8,766 nucleotides of DNA from an uncultured Bacteroidia bacterium (GTDB lineage Bacteria > Bacteroidota > Bacteroidia > Bacteroidales > UBA932), in contig CACXHM010000117.1 in the NCBI GenBank assembly GCA_902767465.1, forward strand, positions 1 to 8,766, given 5' to 3'. Numbering within the stretch: position 1 is the first letter of the stretch; every line of letters begins with the position of its first letter. The notes under the pieces were generated by a model. It was not told the DNA's origin and searched no databases. It saw only the letters and a program-made list of their open reading frames with translations. A program made the translations under genes and the position numbers. Of this stretch, positions 1 through 6,500 are shown in pieces.

Positions 1-1
1 A

Positions 2-808
2 GAAAAGGGGCTTTACACGATGGCAGCAGACAAGACTTTCCGTTATTCCCTCATAAACCAGGGTTTCGACGTGGCGCCAGCATCATGTGACAGCCTGGAT
101 GCTTTTGACATATTGGTTATTGCCGACCCGAGGGAAGCGTACAGTGCATCCGATCTCATTGCCATAAGAGCGTTCATCGAGCGTGGAGGAAATCTGCTGA
201 TAGCTGCCAAGAAATACAGCCGCAAGGTTCTGGAGCCACTTTCTTCCATGCTGGGCATAGAATTCTCCGAGGAACCGCTTTCCGGCAGCTATCCTGATCT
301 GGACCCGGACCTCTGCGTGGGAGAGTTCACAGATGACGCAGATTCGCTTACCCCGATGATACATCGGTATAAAGAAGAGGAATATGTCGTTTGCGGTCGC
401 GGAACGCTTGCTTTGGACTATGCCGGAGCCGCTCCCAACGGTTTTGCGGTGACAGAACTGCTTCGCGCTCCCCAGGGCTGTGTCGCCTGCGCACTTGCCA
501 GAAACTCAGGGGAAGCCGAACAGCGGATAATCGTCCTTGGCAATGCCGACTTCATTACGAACGGGGAAATGATGACCACGCATACCGGCGTGAATGCAGC
601 AAATTACGGGCTCGTGATGGAGTCCATGCGATATCTTTCGGGAGGCGAATTCCCTGTTTACATGTTCAGGCAGCCGCCTGTAGATAACTATATGAGGCTG
701 TTGGACAGATCATGGAAAAAACCTGTAAAATATATTTTCAGGTGGATATTACCGCTCCTGCTATTGCTTGCGGGAGTCATATTCTTGATAAGGAGGAGAA
801 GCAGATGA
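2..808 (+). CDS. GldG-like ABC-transporter auxiliary/permease protein, C-terminal part (5' end outside window)
   Basis: The reading frame is open to the left edge of the window, so this is probably the C-terminal end of a longer protein. The first ATG is at 20, and residues below are numbered from it. Residues 31-37 (ILVIADP) followed by a helix and the GG of IERGGNLLIA (56-57) match the GldG/ABC_transp_aux fold, where a predicted beta strand and a Gly-Gly turn recur. A second conserved stretch, IIVLGNADFITN, lies near residues 169-180. One membrane segment (about 239-257) is followed by the basic tail RRRSR. Known relatives are auxiliary subunits or C-terminal fusions of ABC-2 type permeases; GldG itself belongs to the Flavobacterium gliding ABC complex. 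An ATPase and permease would be expected upstream. The codons before ATG 20 read EKGLYT and fit a continuing domain, although AAGGGG at 5-10 could pass for a ribosome binding site. The stop overlaps the next gene as ATGA. Family assignment is by motif pattern only; the substrate is unknown. Confidence 0.72.
   Translation, partial: EKGLYTMAADKTFRYSLINQGFDVAPASCDSLDAFDILVIADPREAYSASDLIAIRAFIERGGNLLIAAKKYSRKVLEPLSSMLGIEFSEEPLSGSYPDLDPDLCVGEFTDDADSLTPMIHRYKEEEYVVCGRGTLALDYAGAAPNGFAVTELLRAPQGCVACALARNSGEAEQRIIVLGNADFITNGEMMTTHTGVNAANYGLVMESMRYLSGGEFPVYMFRQPPVDNYMRLLDRSWKKPVKYIFRWILPLLLLLAGVIFLIRRRSR
790..797 (+). promoter_or_regulatory. Strong Shine-Dalgarno-like site before the first MutS-like gene
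   Basis: The bases AAGGAGGA sit about 7 to 8 bases before the ATG at 805, close to a perfect Shine-Dalgarno sequence at good spacing. It supports 805 rather than the in-frame ATG at 712 as the start. The same bases also encode the arginine-rich tail of the upstream protein, so the match may be a by-product of Arg codons. No other start in the window has a comparable site, which is normal for Bacteroidota. Confidence 0.55.
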
Positions 809-2109
809 GAGAGCGATTGTTCATAAGCGATTCCCAGACACTGGAAGACCTCAGCCTTGTGCAGCGCTTCCGCAAAGATGGCGTACTGCCTGTATTCGAC
901 AGGACCGTCACCCGCAAAGGTTCGGCGCGTCTGGAAGAGATGTTCCGCACACCGCTTACGGATGCTGCGGCAATCAACAGCCGCAGGGCGGCTTTCGATT
1001 ATTTTCGCAAAGTGGGAACCTCATTCCCATTCGATGCCGCACAGATAGAAGAGGCATCCACTTTTATAGGTCCGTCCGCAATTGGTTTCGTACCTGCAGT
1101 GTTCGAAAATATCGCATTGAAAATCAAAGGTATTATTTATGGTGGAGATATCCGGGGGAGCCTGCGGCGAGCTCGTCTTTCTGTTTTTTCCCTCGCCTCT
1201 CAGACTGTGGAATACCTCAGTTGTCTGCCCGCGGATAATTGTCCTTTTGCTGAGCTTCGCGAATTGCTGCTGCGTGAGCTGTCCCATCTTGAACCTTCTC
1301 GCAAAAGCAGTCTTCGCGACGATATCCTTCTGCGTCACAGAAAGGGAGATGCCCTGGCGAAAATGCTCTCGCTTATTTACGACATAGACCTCTTTACCGC
1401 TGTTGCCGCAGCGGCCGAGGAACGAGGGTTCTGCAGTGCCGAGGCCGTGCCTGACGGCGATTTCATCGATATAAAGGGCGTTTATCATCCGGCATTGGAG
1501 CATCCCGTAGGAAATGACCTTCTAATGGATGCAGCATCCAACATGCTCTTCCTTACCGGGGTGAATATGGCAGGGAAATCAACTTTTATGAAGGCTGTTT
1601 CCATAGCCGTGTATCTTGCCCATGCCGGTTTTCCGGTCCCGGCCGCATCCATGCGCTTCTCTCCAATGGACGGACTGTTCACATCCATCAATGTGTCGGA
1701 CAGCATAGCACTGTCGCTCAGCCATTTTTATGCAGAAGTACAGAGGGTGAAGGCTGTTGCGCAGAAGGTAGCTTCAGGAGGACGTTATTTTGTGGTCTTC
1801 GACGAATTGTTCAAAGGTACGAACGTCAAAGACGCCTATGATGCCACACTTGAGGTTACTGCTGCCTTTGCACGCTTCAAAGCATGCCGATACATTGTTT
1901 CCACTCACATCACAGAAGTGGGGCAGGCCCTTAAGGAGCAGTGTGCCGATGTGCAATTCCGCCGCCTGTGTTCTACATCATCCGGTCCGGGATCGGTCCC
2001 GGTGTACACCTACCGTCTGGAGGACGGTATTTCTACAGAGCGCCACGGTATGGATATAATCCGTGCCGAGCATATTCTTGAAATTTTGAGCGGGGATATT
2101 GACAAATGA
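805..2109 (+). CDS. Short MutS-family ATPase, first of a tandem pair
   Basis: A 434-residue MutS-family protein. The N-terminal part matches the start of the MutS core (lever) domain: TLEDLSLV at 12-19, then DRTVTRKGSARLEEMF from 32 and the Pro-Leu plus INSRR segment to about 61. The C-terminal half is the MutS ATPase: Walker A GVNMAGKST (252-260, Lys258), the region equivalent to the trans-acting signature SLSHFYAEV (304-312), Walker B FVVFDELFKGTN (Asp333, Glu334) and the switch histidine in STHITEV (His368). Classical MutS is about 850 residues. There is no room here for the mismatch-reading domain I or connector domain II, and the clamp domain IV appears absent or very short. A Smr nuclease domain, as in MutS2, is also missing. 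The protein is therefore expected to be a dimeric ATPase that may bind DNA, not a standard mismatch sensor. The start at 805 overlaps the preceding stop (ATGA) and follows a strong Shine-Dalgarno; an ATG at 712 would extend 31 codons into the upstream gene and is rejected. The stop overlaps the paralogue downstream. Family is certain, role unknown. Confidence 0.94.
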   Translation: MRERLFISDSQTLEDLSLVQRFRKDGVLPVFDRTVTRKGSARLEEMFRTPLTDAAAINSRRAAFDYFRKVGTSFPFDAAQIEEASTFIGPSAIGFVPAVFENIALKIKGIIYGGDIRGSLRRARLSVFSLASQTVEYLSCLPADNCPFAELRELLLRELSHLEPSRKSSLRDDILLRHRKGDALAKMLSLIYDIDLFTAVAAAAEERGFCSAEAVPDGDFIDIKGVYHPALEHPVGNDLLMDAASNMLFLTGVNMAGKSTFMKAVSIAVYLAHAGFPVPAASMRFSPMDGLFTSINVSDSIALSLSHFYAEVQRVKAVAQKVASGGRYFVVFDELFKGTNVKDAYDATLEVTAAFARFKACRYIVSTHITEVGQALKEQCADVQFRRLCSTSSGPGSVPVYTYRLEDGISTERHGMDIIRAEHILEILSGDIDK

Positions 2110-3428
2110 GTTTTATAATTGACAGACAGACAATCAGCGACCTGGGGATAATGTCCGTACCCCATGGCAGGGCGGTTGTATCCCTTTTCGGCCCGGCAAG
2201 GACCGCAGCAGGCGACGCAAAGCTTCGCGAAATGCTCTCCTCCCCTCTCGGCGACTGTGCCAGGATTAATTCGAGGGCATCCATGATAGAATACTTTGCC
2301 ACACACGGCACAGATTTCCCATTCGAAGGGGAATGGTTCGACTCAGCACATGCTTATCTTTCTGACGAGGATTCGCGGCAGCGCAGTTCCCTGTCCGCAG
2401 GCACAGGATTGAGAGGATGGCTTGCCAGGCTCATGAATGCAGACACGGGCTATGCTGCAGTGCTTGCCGGAGCAAGGGCAGTGGCCCGTATCGCCCGTAC
2501 TTCCCGCAGCTTTCTGCAAAATCTTTGCTCGGACAGTTCACTTACTGGCTTCCGGACAGCAGTCCCGGATATGCTAAAAGCATCTGAAGATCTTTGTACC
2601 GTATTTCCTGACGGTGAAAAATGGTCTTTTTCAAAGTTGGTCGCCATAGATACCGTCCTTCATGGACCACTGGCGCAAAAAGCCCTTATGCTGCTGGATT
2701 TTCTTGGTACTGCGGATGCATGCATAAGCATAGCACAAGCTTCGCTGAGGCTTGGTTTTCACCGTGCAGAAGTAATGGACGACGGAGATGACACCCTTGA
2801 GATCAAAGGCTTGCGTCATCCTCTGCTTGAAGCCGCTGTACCGAATGACATCCAAATCGGTGCCCGCCAAGGGAACGTCCTTTTCCTGACCGGAGCGAAC
2901 ATGGCAGGGAAATCCACCCTGATGAAGGCGCTTGGCATTGCCGTTTACCTTGCTCATTCGGGCTTTCCCGTGCCTGCCGAGTCCATGCGCATCTCACTGC
3001 GCGACGGAATATGCACGGCAATCAACCTTCCGGACGACATCAGTCGCGGATACAGCCATTTCTATTCCGAGGTAAGGCGTCTCAAACGCGTGGCGATGCT
3101 TGTCGGAGCCGGGCGCAGGATGCTGGTTATCTTCGATGAGCTTTTCCGCGGCACCAATGTTAAAGATGCCTACGACGGCACCCTCGAAGTAGTTAGGCGA
3201 TTTGCCTCGATACCGAGTTCCATCTTTCTGGTTTCCACGCACATAGTCGAGGTTGCGGAAGCCCTGAAACAAAGCTCCGGGAACATCTCCTACCGTTATC
3301 TCCCAACCGTGATGCACGGCAGCGTCCCCCATTACACATACAAGCTGGAAGAAGGCGTCACCTCCGACCGTCACGGAAGACTGATAATACGCAACGAAGG
3401 ACTTTTGGACATCCTGCAATCAAAATGA
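2106..3428 (+). CDS. Short MutS-family ATPase, second of a tandem pair
   Basis: A 440-residue paralogue of the preceding gene. The core-domain start is more diverged (SLFGPARTAAG at 26-36, then the REMLSSPL and INSR segments to 57). The ATPase half is intact: Walker A GANMAGKST (263-271, Lys269), signature-equivalent RGYSHFYSEV (Ser317), Walker B LVIFDELFRGTN (Asp344, Glu345) and switch His379 in STHIVEV. Every motif is offset by exactly 11 residues from its partner, and stretches such as YLAHSGFPVPAESMR (281-295) and NVKDAYDGTLEV are nearly identical to the first copy. This points to tandem duplication followed by divergence, mostly in the N-terminal half. As with its neighbour, domains I and II are missing and the clamp is absent or reduced. 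A heterodimer with the neighbour is plausible by analogy with MSH2-MSH6, but this is inference. No clear Shine-Dalgarno precedes the start, which overlaps the upstream stop as ATGA, suggesting translational coupling. Its own stop overlaps the SusC start. Confidence 0.94.
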   Translation: MSFIIDRQTISDLGIMSVPHGRAVVSLFGPARTAAGDAKLREMLSSPLGDCARINSRASMIEYFATHGTDFPFEGEWFDSAHAYLSDEDSRQRSSLSAGTGLRGWLARLMNADTGYAAVLAGARAVARIARTSRSFLQNLCSDSSLTGFRTAVPDMLKASEDLCTVFPDGEKWSFSKLVAIDTVLHGPLAQKALMLLDFLGTADACISIAQASLRLGFHRAEVMDDGDDTLEIKGLRHPLLEAAVPNDIQIGARQGNVLFLTGANMAGKSTLMKALGIAVYLAHSGFPVPAESMRISLRDGICTAINLPDDISRGYSHFYSEVRRLKRVAMLVGAGRRMLVIFDELFRGTNVKDAYDGTLEVVRRFASIPSSIFLVSTHIVEVAEALKQSSGNISYRYLPTVMHGSVPHYTYKLEEGVTSDRHGRLIIRNEGLLDILQSK

Positions 3429-6400
3429 AAAGAATCATCAACATAATAATAGTGCCCATGCTGCTCCTGCTGTCCATGATGTCAAATCTTGCAGCGCAGG
3501 ATAAAAACGGTGCCGTGGTGACCGGAACAGTTACGGACAAGGTGCACGGGGGCCCGCTCCCCGGAGTCCTCATCATGTTCGAATCGCACACATGGGGGGT
3601 CATGACCGATGCCGAAGGGCACTACAGTATCCGTCGCCCGGAAGAAGGAGGGGAAATGCTGTTCTCCCTGATAGGCTATGAGACCAAAAGGGTGAAGATC
3701 ACGAACCAGACGACACTTAACGTTGCTTTGGTGGAAGCGCAGGAAACACTAGACGAGGTTGTCGTGACGGGATATTCGCCGATACGCAAGGAGGGATTTT
3801 CCGGCAATGCCACGCGTGTTACCAAAACCGAACTGGTGGCTGTAAACCCGAACAATCTGATTTCCGCCCTGCAGACTTTCGACCCGTCGTTTCGCATAGC
3901 GGAAAACCTTGTAAACGGATCCAACCCCAATTCCCTGCCGGAATTCGCCCTCAGGGGACAGACCAGTTCTGTGCTTGATGTCACGGACGTGTCCAGGCAG
4001 TCCCTCGTAGGGACTTCCAACATGCCTATTTTTATTCTTGACGGGTTTGAGGTGGATATAGAAAAGATTTACGACCTCGACCCATCCCGCATTCACAGTA
4101 TCAGCATTCTCAAGGATGCCGCCGCCACAGCCTTCTATGGTTCACGAGCTGCAAACGGTGTGATAGTAATCGAGCTGCGGGCTCCGGAGGCCGGACGTTT
4201 GAGGACGACCTACAACGGGACGCTTCAACTCGAAGTTCCTGACCTTTCATCCTACAATCTCATGAATGCAGTTGAGAAACTTGAGGCAGAAAGGCTGTCG
4301 GGCGCCTTCGACTATCCGAATCCCTCCATCTCCCCGTATTCCAACGGATATTATGCCCGCAAGAACAATATAATCAGAGGAATAGACACTTACTGGCTTT
4401 CCATGGGCCTGCGCACAGGTATAAACCAGAGGCACTCCGTATATGTTGACGGGGGCGAGCAGGATGTCCGCTGGGGCGTGTCGCTTGACGGCAACCTGCA
4501 TGACGGTGTCATGCAACTGTCCTCCCGAAAGGTGCTGGGAGCAGGATTTTATGTTGACTACCGCTTGGGAAAAGTGCAGATAAAAAACAAGGCCAACTTT
4601 ACATACAGGAAATCCAACGACGTACCTTTCAACAATTTCGGAGATTATTCCCATCTTCAGCCCTATCTTTCTCCATACAATGAAGACGGCAGTTATGCAC
4701 GCTCGCTGGAGGCTTTGCCTGGCTACGCCTGGTCATTGGTAAATCCGCTGTACGAAATTCACAACTACAAGAGTTTCAACACATCTTATAATCAGGAAAT
4801 CGTTGACAACCTGCTTGTGAACTGGAATATAACGAAAGGGCTTAAACTTCGCCTGCAGAGTTCTGCAACGATTACCGAAAGCGGATCCGACACATTCAAG
4901 GACCCCGCTTCCGCATCGTTCGGCAACTCCGCCCTTTCGCTGTCAGGCACAAAAAACACCGGCTCCGGCAGGAGCCTTCTCATCGACGGCACGCTGCAGC
5001 TCATGTACAACCGGACGATAGAAAAGCATCATATCAACACAAACCTTTCCGCGAACCTGCGCTCGTCGGACAGCAGCAATGAAACGGCTTCTTACAGGGG
5101 CTTTCCGGGAGGAGACCTCACAGGAGTAAACCATGCCTCGGAAATAATCGGCAAGCCTGTTCGCTCAGACGACAAGAGCCGCCTGCTTGGTTTTCTCCTC
5201 ACCGGGAACTACACCTGGGGCGACATCTATTTTGGTGACCTCACCGGAAGGATAGACGGAGCGTCAGCCTTCGGCAGCAAAAACCGATGGTCGCTTTTCT
5301 GGTCGGCAGGAGCAGGCATAAATATCCACAATTATTCCTTCCTGAAAAACAACAAGACCTTGTCCACTCTCAAGTTTCGCGGATCATACGGACTTACGGG
5401 AAAGACCAACATCTCCCAGTACTCTGCGCTGAATCTCTATGACCTGCAGCCGGAATGGTTTCCCACAGGATACGGCGTGTTCCTGTCCCAGATGGGCAAT
5501 CCCGACCTTCGCTGGGAGCGTACATACCAGTTGGACTTCGGAACGGAAATAGGTCTGTGGAGAGACCGGGTTTATCTAAAGGCCTCGCGTTACCACGAAC
5601 GTACCGTGGACCTTATCACCGACTTTGCCCTCCCCTCGTCCACCGGTTTTTCGTCGCGCAAGCAGAACATGGGTGTCGTACGCAATGTAGGCACGGAACT
5701 CGATTTGCGGGTGAGAGCCTATCAGGACAGGGACTTCCTTGTGACTGTCTTCGGCAGCTTTGCACGCAATAAAAACACAGTGGTGGAGATTTCGGAGGCC
5801 ATGGAGGCCTACAACAAAAAGGTGGAAGAACTCTTCAAGGACTTCAATCCATCTTCTTCGGCATCCGCAGAATATGCCCGTCCCTACCTTAAGTACTACG
5901 AAGGAGCATCCATGACTGCGATTGCCGGAATGCGCTCGCTGGGAATAAGCCCTTCCAACGGAAAAGAAATCTACCTGCGTCCAAACGGCGAACCCACAGA
6001 CAAGTGGTCTGCCAGCGACTGGGTGGTGATAGGAGACACTGCACCCAAGGGTCAAGGCTCCTTCGGTGCAAGTTTTTCCTGGAAGCGTTTCACCATGTAT
6101 TCTTCCTTCCTGTATCATTTCGGGGGAGATGCCTACAACTCCACCCTGGTAAACTATGTTGAAAACGTGAATATGGCAAGGGATAATGTAGATCGGCGTG
6201 TACTGCTTGACAGGTGGCAGAAACCGGGTGACGTAACGACTTTGAAGGATATTCGCGACAGAAACGTAACCACAGGCTCCACTTCGCGTTTTGTCCAGAA
6301 AGACAACACCTTGCAGATGAGCTCGCTCACCCTGTCCTACGATTTTGAAGAACAGTTGCTCAAAAAAGTACACATTTCAATGTGCCGCCTGTCCCTGACA

Positions 6401-6499
6401 GCAAACGATGTCTTCTACACCTCAACAATCCGCAGGGAACGCGGACTTGCCTACCCCTTTGCGCGTTCTTTCAGTTTTTCATTGAATCTGTCGTTCTGA
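3425..6499 (+). CDS. SusC/RagA-family TonB-dependent outer-membrane transporter
   Basis: A 1024-residue outer-membrane transporter that would import a ligand captured by its SusD partner, powered by TonB-ExbBD. A Sec signal peptide (residues 1-24) ends at LAAQ with cleavage probably after Ala24. A carboxypeptidase-regulatory-like beta domain follows (about 31-104; GTVTDKVHGGPLPGVLI, then TDAEGHYSI). The TonB box is LDEVVVTGY at 109-117. The plug domain includes LPEFALRGQ (171-179), FILDGFEV (203-210) and the family hallmark SILKDAAATAFYGSRAANG (227-245). The remainder is the 22-strand-type barrel, ending in the expected C-terminal Phe (SFSLNLSF) used for outer-membrane insertion. There is no extra N-terminal STN signalling domain, so direct control of an anti-sigma factor by this protein is unlikely. 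The length is normal for the family. The start codon lies inside the stop of the MutS-like gene (ATGA), so no separate promoter stands between them. The preceding bases are A-rich with no Shine-Dalgarno. Substrate cannot be read from sequence; the associated lipoproteins suggest peptide rather than glycan (inference). Confidence 0.97.
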   Translation: MKRIINIIIVPMLLLLSMMSNLAAQDKNGAVVTGTVTDKVHGGPLPGVLIMFESHTWGVMTDAEGHYSIRRPEEGGEMLFSLIGYETKRVKITNQTTLNVALVEAQETLDEVVVTGYSPIRKEGFSGNATRVTKTELVAVNPNNLISALQTFDPSFRIAENLVNGSNPNSLPEFALRGQTSSVLDVTDVSRQSLVGTSNMPIFILDGFEVDIEKIYDLDPSRIHSISILKDAAATAFYGSRAANGVIVIELRAPEAGRLRTTYNGTLQLEVPDLSSYNLMNAVEKLEAERLSGAFDYPNPSISPYSNGYYARKNNIIRGIDTYWLSMGLRTGINQRHSVYVDGGEQDVRWGVSLDGNLHDGVMQLSSRKVLGAGFYVDYRLGKVQIKNKANFTYRKSNDVPFNNFGDYSHLQPYLSPYNEDGSYARSLEALPGYAWSLVNPLYEIHNYKSFNTSYNQEIVDNLLVNWNITKGLKLRLQSSATITESGSDTFKDPASASFGNSALSLSGTKNTGSGRSLLIDGTLQLMYNRTIEKHHINTNLSANLRSSDSSNETASYRGFPGGDLTGVNHASEIIGKPVRSDDKSRLLGFLLTGNYTWGDIYFGDLTGRIDGASAFGSKNRWSLFWSAGAGINIHNYSFLKNNKTLSTLKFRGSYGLTGKTNISQYSALNLYDLQPEWFPTGYGVFLSQMGNPDLRWERTYQLDFGTEIGLWRDRVYLKASRYHERTVDLITDFALPSSTGFSSRKQNMGVVRNVGTELDLRVRAYQDRDFLVTVFGSFARNKNTVVEISEAMEAYNKKVEELFKDFNPSSSASAEYARPYLKYYEGASMTAIAGMRSLGISPSNGKEIYLRPNGEPTDKWSASDWVVIGDTAPKGQGSFGASFSWKRFTMYSSFLYHFGGDAYNSTLVNYVENVNMARDNVDRRVLLDRWQKPGDVTTLKDIRDRNVTTGSTSRFVQKDNTLQMSSLTLSYDFEEQLLKKVHISMCRLSLTANDVFYTSTIRRERGLAYPFARSFSFSLNLSF

Positions 6500-6500
6500 T

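Noticed and set aside
20..22. ATG at 20 as a true gene start with AAGGGG at 5-10 as ribosome binding site
   Set aside because: The frame is open to the window edge and the GldG-like domain would lack its first part if it began here. The spacing and match are possible, so I treat it as unlikely rather than excluded.
712..804. In-frame ATG at 712 as start of the first MutS-like gene
   Set aside because: It would overlap the upstream gene by almost 100 bases and add a segment unlike MutS proteins. The ATG at 805 has a strong Shine-Dalgarno and the same ATGA overlap seen at the other junctions.
1567..2917. Direct repeat ATGGCAGGGAAATC in both MutS-like genes (1567-1580 and 2901-2914)
   Set aside because: It is the conserved Walker A coding segment of two paralogues and needs no separate explanation as a recombination or regulatory repeat.
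4961..4976. Perfect 6-bp inverted repeat (GGCTCC, four-base loop, GGAGCC) with an A6 run just before it, terminator-like on the - strand
   Set aside because: It lies in the middle of the susC coding sequence, the stem is short, four bases separate it from the T run on the - strand, and no antisense gene is evident. Chance is sufficient.
5576..6373. Long open frame on the - strand inside susC (about 265 codons)
   Set aside because: It is antisense to a well-conserved SusC barrel, has no recognisable domain or upstream signals, and its composition looks like a shadow of the real gene.
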